Assembly (NCBI GenBank): GCA_964016875.1
Contig: OZ024735.1
Coordinates: forward strand, 13,865,699-13,929,698
Length of the DNA: 64,000 nt
Reading direction: 5' to 3'
Source of the DNA: Fallopia convolvulus
Taxonomy: Eukaryota > Streptophyta > Magnoliopsida > Caryophyllales > Polygonaceae
Below the pieces are notes generated by a model that searched no databases, was not told where the DNA came from, and saw only the letters and a list, made by a program, of their open reading frames with translations. The translations under genes and the position numbers were made by a program. How positions within the stretch are numbered: the stretch's first letter is position 1; every line of letters starts with the position of its first letter. Positions 1-9,755 of the stretch are shown piece after piece.

Positions 1-2
1 AC

Positions 3-1700
3 CTAGCCATGAAGCCAAATTATATTATGCAAAGCTTCATGTTGCCAAAAAAAATCCATGATGACCTAGATAGAATAAATAGAACATTCTTCTGGAACAA
101 AGATCAGTATTATAAGCCACTCATCGGGTGTGATAAAATATGTAAACCAAAAACACATGGAGGACTTAGCATAAGGAAAACAGAGCATATGAACAAAGCC
201 TTACAGATGAAACTCCTTTGGAAAATACTAGCAGGACCAGAAAATATATGGGTTAAAGTCATAAAAGAGAAATATCTAAGAAATGATACCTTCTTCTCCT
301 ACAAAATCAAGTCAAATACTTCATGGCAATGGAGAAAGCTCCTTAGTCTTAAAATGGAATTTGAAAAAGGTCTCATATGGCAGGTGGGTGATGGAAACTC
401 AATTAAATTCTGGGAGGACAATTGGGCAATGGAACAACCTTTAAAGAACTATGCACAAGACCCATCTACTATTAGAAACGAAATGAAAGTATCAGAATTC
501 ATCACAGAAAATCGACAATGGAATCTCACTGAACTAGAACAAGTCCTGCCATCACAACAAGTTGATGTAGTCAAGGAAATACCAATTCCAGACAATAATA
601 TCACAGATCGACTCTATTGGGCGCCAAGCAAAAATGGATGGTTCTCAACACACTCAGCCATGGCTCTAGTCTCTCAAATGATAAATCAAGAACCAAGTGA
701 GACAAGTTGGATTTGGAAATTAGATATACTTCCAAAAGTCAAAAACTTTCTATGGAAAATCAGTAATAATGGTCTACCAACTAAAGAAAGACTAAAGGAA
801 AAAGGTGTTGCAACCCCAGGAGGATGCATAATGTGCTTCAACACAATAGAATATACTTCTCATTTGCTCACTACATGCCCGCATACACTAAAAACGGTCA
901 GAAAGGTAAACCCGATCATAGAACAAACACTATGTAACTATGACCCACAAAATAAAATACCAAAAAAAATACTAGATGACATGTTCAATAGGTTAGGCAA
1001 AACAGAGTTTGCTGATCTTACGATTTCTTGGTGGTGTATTTGGCACCAAAGAAATAAATTAGTTTTTCAACAAACACTAGATGAATACATCAAAGACTTA
1101 CCCCAATACATTAAGACTCAACGAGATCAATGGGAAAAATCAAAATTATGGAATGAAGACGAAGAAAATATGGTTATAAACGGCAGAACAAGGAGAAACA
1201 AAAAGAAACGCAATCAAAAATGGAAAAAACCATCACGGGATATAATAAAATGCAACTTTGATGGATCAAAACTCGGAAATGAAGAAGCTTCCGGAGGAGC
1301 AATATTAAGAGATCACAATGGAAATATTATAGACCTAATAACAAGAAAGTATGGAATTATTTCAATAATCAAAGCGGAGGCGTTAGCGCTGAGAGATGGA
1401 ATATGGTTAACAAAACAAGGACGACATAAAAACATTGAAATTGAAGGAGATAATATACAAGTAATAAGAGCAGCCCAAGGAGAAAAGAATTGTCCATGGG
1501 AAATAGAAATCATCATGACCGATATTCTTATAGCACTTCTTGAATTTCAATCGGTTCGAATCTCCCATGTCCCTAGGGAGTGCAATACTGTGGCTGATAA
1601 AATTTCCAGTCTGAGCCACAGTCTTCCCTCTTACGCTATCAGGAATCACCCAGAACTTAATGTTCTCATCCGCCTGGATGCTCTAGGACGCCCTCCCTAA
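3..1700 (+). CDS. LINE (non-LTR retrotransposon) ORF2, C-terminal part
   Basis: The frame is open to the left edge, so the protein is cut by the window. About 565 residues are visible. The first about 60 look like the end of a LINE reverse transcriptase. Near residues 235-290 is a zf-RVT-type segment with 'PKVKNFLWK' and a C..C..H..C pattern (CIMC, then HLLTTCPH). Residues about 413-545 are a plant LINE-type RNase H with its four acidic positions present: 'FDGS', 'KAEALALRDG', 'EGDN' and the D of 'VADKI'. The RNase H reading frame is undamaged, so the copy may be fairly young. Endonuclease and RT catalytic domains lie outside the window. The element runs opposite to APC2 and sits beyond APC2 exon 3, so it is probably in an APC2 intron; that placement is inferred. 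Confidence 0.85.
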   Translation, partial: LAMKPNYIMQSFMLPKKIHDDLDRINRTFFWNKDQYYKPLIGCDKICKPKTHGGLSIRKTEHMNKALQMKLLWKILAGPENIWVKVIKEKYLRNDTFFSYKIKSNTSWQWRKLLSLKMEFEKGLIWQVGDGNSIKFWEDNWAMEQPLKNYAQDPSTIRNEMKVSEFITENRQWNLTELEQVLPSQQVDVVKEIPIPDNNITDRLYWAPSKNGWFSTHSAMALVSQMINQEPSETSWIWKLDILPKVKNFLWKISNNGLPTKERLKEKGVATPGGCIMCFNTIEYTSHLLTTCPHTLKTVRKVNPIIEQTLCNYDPQNKIPKKILDDMFNRLGKTEFADLTISWWCIWHQRNKLVFQQTLDEYIKDLPQYIKTQRDQWEKSKLWNEDEENMVINGRTRRNKKKRNQKWKKPSRDIIKCNFDGSKLGNEEASGGAILRDHNGNIIDLITRKYGIISIIKAEALALRDGIWLTKQGRHKNIEIEGDNIQVIRAAQGEKNCPWEIEIIMTDILIALLEFQSVRISHVPRECNTVADKISSLSHSLPSYAIRNHPELNVLIRLDALGRPP

Positions 1701-1739
1701 GTGGAGAGCCTCCTAATTCTTACCTAATCAAAAAAAAAC

Positions 1740-1815
1740 ATTGACCCAGTGAGGTTCCGCTACAGCGGAATCTGGGGGGTCAACATGGGGGTACCCCTGC
1801 CCAAGGGAAGGGGGT
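1740..1815 (+). repeat. SINE 3'-end-like segment (Angio-domain type)
   Basis: A short GC-rich segment with 'gcggaatctggggggtcaa' and 'gggggtacccctgccc' follows the LINE A-run. Segments of the same pattern recur at 11127-11190 and 47384-47470. The pattern resembles the conserved 3' domain shared by many angiosperm SINEs. No A/B-box 5' part is visible here, so it may be only a 3' fragment. The family assignment is from memory and tentative. Confidence 0.4.
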
Positions 1816-2207
1816 ACGCCAAATAGACAAAAAAAACTGAAATTGAGCTATGTGACAATAATAACTGAATTTAGTTAGAATGCACCAAAATTGATATAGG
1901 AACTAAATCCATCTCAAAGGCAGTGTATAAAAGCCAATGAGCATGAGAATGCGTCCCAAGAAGCTCAATATTACTAGTGAGAAGTATAGCATGAGCTAAG
2001 AATGGTTGCATGGAAAATCATTCAAGATAGCATCATTACAAATGATATCCTTATCTCTTTGAAGAATTCAACTCTAGACCCATCAGGGCCAGGGGCCTGA
2101 ATATAACACTAAAAAACATCACTGACAATCTAATTTTGTTCAGTATGAAAATGTCACATAGCAGCAGAACTGCAGAATTATATATCAGACAAAATTGTAA
2201 TGTGTAC

Positions 2208-3725
2208 CAGGAAAATGACGAGGAAGGGATGCCATGAGAACTGACGACACCAGTAATTGGTACTTAGAAAGAATATCTTTTTTTTCTGCATCTAAGTTGT
2301 TAACACTATCTGTTGCATGACCCTTAGATTGGAAAGCAAGGACAAGCATTAGCAAACATTTCTCTTCATATTGTTTTTCCAGGGATATATCTTCCAATGC
2401 TTTGCAAAGCACTAGCTCCAATCCATTTTCTTTGATCTGCAAAATTATTTTCAGCAATTTCCATTAGGATATGGCTGATGTACCGATGCAAACTGAGGTT
2501 CCACTAAAGTGAGAGCAATTTGAAAAAAAAAATTGAAGGAATATGGTCAGCTCTTTTGCTTCCATATGCTTTTCTATAATTTGAGTCATTAAAATGCATT
2601 GATGAATAGCAAAAGCTGGTAAAGAGGTCTTCACACATGAGATTGTTGCAGTTCCCTGGTGGATGTATTTTTATAAGCATCAAATTGCTGCCAATATCTC
2701 GAACTGCCTTTCCTCTCAAATGTCACCTGCTTATCGAGTTTAATCAATTGGCCATGAACCAACATAAAGCATTATCAAAAATATATAATGTCAAAAAAAA
2801 AAATTTAAAGCAGCTCAATGACTAGGGGAAAACAAAGATGCCTTTCTTCATTTTCTTAGAAATGATTTTCCATAGTTCCAGCATGCAAAAACGTGAAGAA
2901 GGCTTCATTTACTTCTAGTGTTAAATATTATATTATCAGCATCAATTAATACCACACTCTCCTACTCCTATAAAGGCCGGCGGATTGGGGTTGATTCCAC
3001 AAGCCTTGAAAGTCCCAGCACTCAAGACCGCCCATAATAAGGCTAGCCGACTTACATTATACAAACACAACATATAGATCACCCATCCCCTATGCCCTCA
3101 TAGTCACTCCCAGCGAACAAGAAAGTTGTCCATTTTTAAGTTGGTTCATTAAACTAATATAGACTGAATAGCTAGCCCAAATGAAACTCCTTCTCAGGAT
3201 TTCACTAATGCCTCGGTCTTTATATTGAACACCTTCTCCTGAATAGATACTATTGTATACATAACTCCGCATATATAGAATCCTTTTAGTTCATAGTTTG
3301 TTAGCTAGGTGCTAGATCACTCAAAGACCCTAGTGGGGTAAGGGTTAATATTATTTATCTCCTATGGATCAAAACATTGATTGAACATGAGTACCATTCT
3401 TGTGTCCCCCATACTGCAGTGCCACAATTATTTTGTTCTTTTCCCACAAAAATAAATCTTAAAAAATGGGGGGAAATCAATTTCAGGAGGATATGAGAAC
3501 GGCAATCTTCACCTCAAGGGAGAGTAGGAAATGGTCTTGGACAAGGGAGCGGAGGCCGTGCTTACAAAGGAAACAAACTTGGGAGATGAACTTCGATCCG
3601 AGGGAGAGGTCGCCAGCGCCACCTAGAAGCGATTCGGTGGTTGAACAAAAACCAGTCCAAATTTCCGCGATTTCTTCTACGGAATCACCGGTGAGATCGT
3701 CTAGAATTGCGAAATCGGGTTCCAT
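2208..3725 (-). CDS. APC2: Anaphase-promoting complex subunit 2 (APC2), exons 1-3, partial
   Basis: APC2 is the cullin-like subunit of the anaphase-promoting complex, the nuclear E3 ubiquitin ligase that drives mitotic exit. Three exons fit with GT-AG junctions and matching phases: 3725-3513 (71 codons from ATG at 3725), 2726-2637 (30 codons) and 2436-2208 (76 codons plus 1 base). Diagnostic stretches are 'LVQDHFLLSLE' at the end of exon 1, 'YWQQFDAY' in exon 2, and 'LVLCKALEDISLEKQY' with 'SSVLMASLPRHFPG' in exon 3, all as in the N-terminus of plant APC2. Exon 3 ends in phase 1, as expected before the next residues of the family. No exon is recognisable at 1816-2207, so the rest of the gene lies to the left, beyond the LINE. 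No lesion is visible. The exon 2 donor is chosen on phase and could shift by a few bases. Confidence 0.85.
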
Positions 3726-3867
3726 TGTTCCCGTCTCAACTGCTAGTGCCAATTCGAGCTTCAGCAAACCCTAGGCGATTCGTCGGAGTTGGCATTAAGG
3801 AAGAAGGGAGAAAAGCAGCGTTTTGATTTTAAAGTTAAGGTTTTTGCTGAACTCTTTTGAGACGAGA

Positions 3868-3876
3868 TTTGGCGCC
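3868..3876. promoter_or_regulatory. E2F-type site upstream of APC2
   Basis: 'TTTGGCGCC' matches the E2F consensus TTTSSCGS. It lies about 145 bp upstream of the APC2 ATG and just downstream (in the gene's sense) of a TATATATCTATATATT-like stretch at 3884-3900. E2F control fits a cell-cycle gene. Binding is inferred. Confidence 0.5.
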
Positions 3877-4059
3877 ACTCGAAAATATATAGATATATAT
3901 TAAGAGGTTCTAGAGAAACCCTTTACTTTCGACCAAAAAAAAAGAGAAACCCTTTACTAGAGAGTTGTGAGAATGAGCAGATTCTTAGCTTGAGGTCAAG
4001 TCGGAGCCAAACATATAAAGGCGTGGGACTTGCCATCAATTTAAGTTTTCGATTCATGC

Positions 4060-4348
4060 CTGCAACTGGTGAAGGGTTTTTAGACCGGTTTATTTGTGTA
4101 TTTAGTTTGGGTTGTAAATAAATGGTTCTGGTCTAATTTAACCCGGCCATATAAATAATCGTTTACTTCTTTTCTTTCCCTTTTGAGGGTTTGTATCGAT
4201 TTCTGTGACGACAGACTCTCCCTTTCGGGATTTTCAATTCCATTGTTGATCGAGCTGGTTGGCTCATCTTTCTGTGCGTTTTTCTTCCGCAATTGTGATT
4301 GTTTCTACACTTTGATACAACTCTTGGTTTCCTTCATGGTATCAGAGC
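4060..4348 (+). repeat. End of copia-type LTR and tRNA-Met primer-binding site
   Basis: 'tggtatcagagc' at 4337-4348 is complementary to the 3' end of initiator tRNA-Met, the usual primer of plant copia elements. The LTR would end in CA at 4335-4336, just before it. The left end of the LTR is not defined, and no partner LTR was found in the window, so 4060 is an estimate. Confidence 0.55.
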
Positions 4349-4413
4349 GAAATCTTTGAGAGAAACCGAGCGATTTTTGTTTGCTCTAAACCTCTGATTG
4401 ATCTCGAGTAGCG

Positions 4414-5045
4414 ATGACGAACGACAAGGGGAAGAACGTGCCTAAAGTGAGCAACCAGTTGGCGATGATGACTGACCCATTGATGTTGGCGAACTCGGAT
4501 TACCCAGGCATGGGTCTCACCAACACCCCTTTTGATGGCTCTAACTTTCTCGCCTGGAGCTGTCAAATTAAGCGGACTCTCATCGCTAAATTGAAGCTTG
4601 ACTTCATCGACGGTACGGAACTCAAGCCCGACCAAGCCCATCCTGACTACGGCCGCTGGAAGCGGTGCGATTCTATGGTGTCCAATTGGATACTGAATTC
4701 GATGAACTCCGAGCCGTGCAGCGCCTTCATGTTCACTAATTCAGCGAGGTCTTTGTGGATGGAGTTGTGTGAACGCTATCATCAGAATAGCGGGCCATTG
4801 ATTTATCAGCTTCAACAGGTTCCAATAGGCAAGTTTGAGTGTGACAGTGTATTTTGTCAAGTTGAAACGAGTTTGGGAAGAGCTGTCCAATTTGGTTGGA
4901 ATGACGATGTGCACTTGTGGGGGCATTGATAACTGCAAGTGTGGAGTTTTGGCTAAAGTGGTGGAGATGGATGAGCAATTCAAATTCATGCAGTTCTTGT
5001 TGAGGCTTAATGCTGATTTTGAGTCAACTAAGAGCCACATTTTGA
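4414..5045 (+). pseudogene. Copia retrotransposon gag fragment (broken)
   Basis: The frame from ATG 4414 has the hallmarks of a copia gag N-terminus (UBN2/Retrotran_gag type): 'FDGSNFLAWSCQIKRTL', then 'LWMELCERYHQNSGPLIYQL'. Near 4835-4850 the reading frame shifts. The continuation in another frame gives 'VYFVKLKRVWEELSNL' and 'LLRLNADFESTKSHIL', and recognisable similarity stops near 5045. No protease, integrase or RT follows, so this is a 5' remnant. It lies 66 bp after its own primer-binding site. Confidence 0.7.
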
Positions 5046-5611
5046 CAAGTACTTACGAGAGATCGTTCCTTCGAAGTTATCACTCACCACTTGCAATGGA
5101 AAAACCATTGTTGACCACAATGGTGTCTCAAGATATGTGTGCTCAAAAAGCAAAAACGCGGCCAAGTAGGTTCTTATCCACCATCACCCACCATTCAAAA
5201 GCATAAACTTCATATAGACTTCTTCGATCATCTAGTTTACCCATCGCCACTAACCTGTTGATGCTACTCTTGTTTAGTTTAGAATTAGGGTTTTGATTGG
5301 GAATTTGGGGATATTTACAACAAATTTGGGAAGTGTGCCATAGTTTTGGAATCAGGGGATTTTAACGAGATTGGAATTCAGATTAGGCTTTTGGGAATTA
5401 GTGAATGAATTTTAAATCGGTTTAGAATTTCCAATGACGGAGGTCATATAGACATGGTATGGTTTTCAAATGCGAAGGAAGGTGGTGTGGATGTGGAAAA
5501 GTGACAACTCTAGTGTTTCAACACCAACGGTGAGAAGGTGGGTGATGGGAGAGAATTCAATACAAGATGGGGAAGAGATGAAGAGCGAGAAAGGTACTTG
5601 TATTGTAATTA
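5046..5611. other. Unassigned intergenic DNA
   Basis: AT-rich DNA between the copia remnant and the MULE inverted repeat. It has no convincing coding signal. Confidence 0.4.
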
Positions 5612-5880
5612 AGAGGTTTTTGCATACAACCACCCACTAAATGGTCGAAATTGCAAAATACCACCCCAAATCACTATTTCTTTTGGCACACCCATTAAAT
5701 GTCATTTTGTTACGGAGAACCACCCAGTCGTCAAGTCCATTAGTTTTCTCGTTAAAAAGCAGGATTTTTACCGTTTTGCCCCTCATTTTTTTAAAAACTA
5801 CCAACATTACCAGGTTTCCCCGTCTTGATTACCGGTTGGCTTCTTCCCCATGTTCTTTAAGCTTCTTCGAGATGCCATTT
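5612..5880 (+). repeat. Left terminal inverted repeat of MULE-like element
   Basis: This is the inverted partner of 8368-8640. Translating either arm gives similar spurious peptides, which explains open frames seen there. Confidence 0.7.
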
Positions 5881-6199
5881 AAAATGCCAACTTGCATCCA
5901 GTTTCGAGAGAGGAGGAACTCGAAGAGACTCGAAGGGTTGGAGGAAGAGCAACGCGAGGGAACTTGATACGAAGGGACTCAAAGTGAGGTAAGCTTGAAT
6001 TGTTTTGGTTTACGGTTTGATTTGTGGAAATTGATTCGAATTCAAGGTTTGAGGGTTTAGAATAATCTGATACGATTTCCTAGTTTGATTTTACAACAAT
6101 TTGATGCGATTTTAGGGTTTGAGGATTTAGAACAATTCGATATGATTTCTTGGTTTCATTGTAGGAATTTGGGTTTGATTTTAGGGTTTGATTTTGGTT

Positions 6200-6394
6200 G
6201 CATGTGTATTTGATGAAAAACAAAATGGGTCTGATTTTAGGGTTAGATTGAAGGATTTAGGTTTGCATGTGTGTTTGATGAAAGACAAAATAGGTCTAAT
6301 TTTAGGGTTAGATTGAAGGATTTAGGGTTGCATGTGTCTTTGATGAAAGACAAAATAGGTCTGATTGTAGGGATATATTGAAGGATTTAGGGTT
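6200..6394 (+). repeat. Three tandem copies of a 65-bp repeat
   Basis: Units begin at 6200, 6265 and 6330 with 'gcatgtgt' and end in 'gaaggatttaggg'; a fourth start lies at 6395. They differ at a few bases per copy. They sit in the non-coding 5' part of the MULE interior, upstream of the zf-XS fragment. Confidence 0.8.
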
Positions 6395-6701
6395 GCTTGT
6401 GTGTTAGATTGAAAGCGACTTGTGGAAAGCGACTTGTGTAGTTTCTTAATTTGCAAACTGGATGCTTTAGGCCATTGTTGTTGAGATATTGCCTTGCTCT
6501 TTTTTCTTTTCTCTTCTTCATCATTTCTCATTGATTTCTCTGAATTGGCAACAAACTTATCTCCAATCATTCAATCTCTGTTTCTATCTTACAATCTAAC
6601 TCAATATTTAGTCAAGAATTGTTACACATTTCTATCTTCATCATAACTCTTGAGACACTCATTAACTAATATATTTGTTTCGTTTTTCATTTGAAGCTAC
6701 C

Positions 6702-6992
6702 ATGTCATCAAGATCAGAGCAATCAGATTTCAATTCAGATGAGATGGAGGACTATGAGCTTTTCATATACAACAAACTCAGGCGCATGGAGATAAGAGTT
6801 CGTAAACCAAATGGAACATTGCGGTGGCCATTTTGTCTGGGCAATAAAAAAAAAGTGTAGCCATTCAAAGACCTCATCCAACACGTTGCAGGAATAGGAA
6901 AGAGTACAGGGAGAAAGAGAAGTGCCAAAGTCAGGGTTAAGCACCATGCTTTAGATATGTTCATGAGAAACTATATGGGGGCGGAGCATTAG
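6702..6992 (+). pseudogene. zf-XS domain fragment (captured gene piece)
   Basis: Reading from ATG 6702 gives an acidic N-terminus, then 'RWPFCLGNKKK', an in-frame TAG at 6858-6860, then 'PFKDLIQHVAGIG' and a tail with 'HHALDMFMRNYMG'. This is the pattern of the zf-XS zinc finger of the SGS3/FDM family of RNA-directed DNA methylation proteins (CPFC..KKK..YKDLLQHA..VG). The second Cys-side residues and the XS domain proper are missing, and the TAG interrupts the finger. It is probably a gene fragment carried by the MULE; a spliced version avoiding the stop is not obvious. Confidence 0.55.
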
Positions 6993-7625
6993 CTGACAAT
7001 TGGTTCAGGTAGGGTCATCAAGGATTGCCATTTTGTATTTTGTGTCACTTAGGATCAATCCTTGAATCTTGCGCTAGCTTTTTTATTGTTTAATATTGGC
7101 AATGTTAAGGTAAGAAGGTCTTTTGAACTAGTTGGTTGAATGGTATTATGGTGTAAGTAATGAAGACATATGGTATGAATGATCAGTGATGGTATTTGGG
7201 ATGGTAAACAACAATGTGTAAGATATGTGATGGTATATAATTTCAGTACACGACTTCGGTCTTTTTCAACAAAGTCTGACAGATGGTCAGAACTTCATCT
7301 GGGTTCAAATCCTACTGAGTGTTTCATTGTATCTCTTATTCTATTCAATTTGCATCCAATTTCATTACATTGATGCATGGTTGATCATGTTTGGTTAATA
7401 TCTAGCTTGTTGATCATCAATTGCAGTTTTGTGTTGTTATTGGCAACAGTTTGCTCATTTTGCAACATGATTAAAGCATACAAGTAGCTTAAAGCATCCA
7501 GTTTGCAACATGATTAAAGCATCTAGTTTCATTACAAACTTCATCCAGTTTCATTACATTGATGCATGCAAAATAACAATAATAAATTGTCTTATCCCCA
7601 TCTTACACTAAATTACTCATGTTAC

Positions 7626-8017
7626 CTAAAAACAATTGCCCCACTTTCCAACAACAACCCCCATCGTTGCAACAAAAATGCTACGTATTACATACATCAC
7701 ATCATGTCTTGACCAACACTTGATCCTATGGATCTGGAATTCTTGTGCCGCCAAAGCCTCAACCAGTTTTGTGTTGTTTTCCTCCATTTGCCTCTGTTGG
7801 TTAAGAAATCTTTGAATGACTTTGCTTGCTTGACTATCGAATGGATAATCAATCCACTCAAAAACTCCACAACCAAGAACTCCACTTGGACTGTACAATG
7901 GGCAAGAGAAGAACCTTCTTCCATAGTTTTTGGGTTGTGAGTAGTGTAGACTTTTGCCCTTATGTTACAACGACAAATCACTCCATTAGTAGTAGATATG
8001 TAGCTTCCACTTGACAT
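7626..8017 (-). pseudogene. zf-GRF zinc-finger protein, frameshifted
   Basis: From ATG 8017 the frame reads a short Ser-rich start and 'ICRCNIRAKVYTTHNPK'. A one-base loss near 7925 (in an A-run on the coding strand) shifts the frame. The next frame gives 'GRRFFSCPLY' and 'GCGVFEWIDYP', then a coiled-coil-like tail with 'RQMEENNTKLVEAL'. The C-x-C ... F..C ... C.FFEW order is that of the GRF zinc finger, found in small plant proteins often linked to transposons. It lies inside the MULE, antisense to the zf-XS fragment. A homopolymer sequencing error is an alternative to real decay. Confidence 0.65.
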
Positions 8018-8367
8018 GATACCTAAAGAAATTGAGACAATGTCGTGTGTACTAGTAAAGAGTGAGATAGTGGTTTCGACTAGGCTGAGATATGTAGTCA
8101 TTTTCAATTAAGCTAGGCAATATCGATCACAAAACACCTTAATTGGACAAAAACTAGGAAAGAAATTCACATGAAATAGTGGTTTCGAACTTATAAACCA
8201 TAATCCATGCACCAATGTCGATAAAACCCTAAACCGTAAACTCACGTACCTGATGACTCTTGACCATGAAAATGGAGCTTTCGAGTTCGGAAATGGCGAA
8301 AAAATGGATCGGAGCTCCTGTATGTGTTGTGGTCAAACAATGGAGCTCGTGTTTGTTGTGGTCGAAC

Positions 8368-8640
8368 AATGGCGTCTCGAAGAAGATTAAAGAAGATGAA
8401 GAAGTAGCCAGCGGGTAGTGAAGATGGGAAAACCTGGTAATGTTGGTAGTTTTTTTAAAAAACGAGGGACAAAGTGGTAAAAGCACGCTTTTTAACAGGA
8501 AAACTAACGAACTTGACGACTGGGTGGTTCTCCGCAACAAAATGACATTTAATGAGTGTGTCAAAATAAATACTAATTTAACGGGTGATATTTTCCAATG
8601 TCGATCATTTAACGGGTGATATGTTTTCTCTTTTCTCATT
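8368..8640 (-). repeat. Right terminal inverted repeat of MULE-like element
   Basis: This is the inverted partner of 5612-5880. Just inside it, at about 8315-8370, the phrase 'gttgtggtc.aacaatgg' occurs twice. Confidence 0.7.
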
Positions 8641-8752
8641 ATTCGCAATAACATATAAAGATTAGGCTATTTTTTGCATTTATCAAAGGTCATGTTATGC
8701 AATCCAACTTAAAGATTAGATAATTTAGTGCAATTTTTCCTATTTACAAAGA

Positions 8753-9615
8753 TCTATTACTAATAACTAAAGCCGAAGCAATTTCTGCCACCACATTGCG
8801 CCACATCACCCCTTTATTAAAATAATAATTTAAAATAGTTAATTACACAAAAAAGTTATCTCTAAGTAAACATAAAGATAAAATAATATTTGTAAAAATT
8901 TATCCCCAAATAAACATAAAGATAAAATAATATTAGTAGATTTGGCCAATATAGATAAAAAAGGACATTATATTTATTATATTTGTAAAAGATAAATTAA
9001 AAAAAGATAAGAAAAAATATGTACACGTGATCACGCATATATCTTTGAAATAAAAATAGCTATATCTATCTATAACTATATGTTAAAGTTGTAACTTTTC
9101 TAACCACCACATTAATTCTGGCCGTGTTTTATATTTAAAAACTTATTTTTATTATTTTTTCCAATTAAATTCCTTTCTATTTATTTATGTGGAAAAAAAT
9201 TAATTCAAATTTTAATTAAAAATAACGAAAATTATTTTATCTTTTTATCTATTTATAAAAAAATATTTATCTTAAATCAAATTTTGATAAAAAAGGTAAA
9301 AAAAAATTTAAATATCTATATTATCTTTTCTTTAATTTTCTTTTTGGATTGTTTATGTAAATATAGAAACATTTTATCTTTAAAAAAATTCTATATTTTT
9401 TATATCTTTTCTTATTTTTTTTTCTTATTAATTATCTTTTTAACTCTTTATTGAAAAGATTTTTAAAGAATTGAATTTGATTAAATTTTTCTAAGAATTT
9501 ACATTATTTTTGGCTTTTTATTTATTTTTATATATTTACTTGACAAATAGCATATTTATAATATATCTAAAAATTGTTGAGTCGTAGTCGTGCATGATAC
9601 GACGGGTACAACTAG
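8753..9615 (+). mobile_element. Non-autonomous Helitron (863 bp)
   Basis: The 5' end is TC ('tctattactaataactaaag') after an A at 8752. The 3' end is CTAG at 9612-9615 before a T at 9616, preceded by a hairpin with stem GTCGT (9587-9591) and ACGAC (9599-9603) and an 8-nt spacer. Insertion between A and T, TC...CTRR ends and a subterminal hairpin are the Helitron hallmarks. The interior is AT-rich with no Rep/helicase. The element at 45743-47155 shares its end layout and parts of its AT-rich interior. Confidence 0.8.
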
Positions 9616-9755
9616 TATTTAGTAAAATGGGGATATAACATCTAATTTATTTCCCAGTAGTTGCATTACCTGTTTTTTCATACAAGATTCTTTACAAAAA
9701 CCAGTCACTAGGAAGCAAGACTTGCTTGCATTCACATGATAAATTGTCTTACTCT

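Larger units (their letters stand above)
5612..8640. mobile_element. MULE-like DNA transposon with long terminal inverted repeats
   Basis: About 270 bp at the left (5612-5880) recurs inverted at the right (8368-8640) with roughly three-quarters identity by eye. Shared stretches include 'attaaatgtcattttgtt', 'gagaaccacccagtcgtcaa' and 'actaccaacattaccaggt'. Long TIRs of this sort are typical of Mutator-like elements. No transposase is visible, so it would be non-autonomous. The interior carries a zf-XS fragment on the plus strand and a zf-GRF gene on the minus strand. The exact termini and the 8-10 bp target-site duplication could not be fixed by eye. Confidence 0.7.

Noticed and set aside
2504..2719. 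Minus-strand 71-codon frame within APC2
   Set aside because: It overlaps exon 2 in another frame. The APC2 phase is supported by protein similarity.
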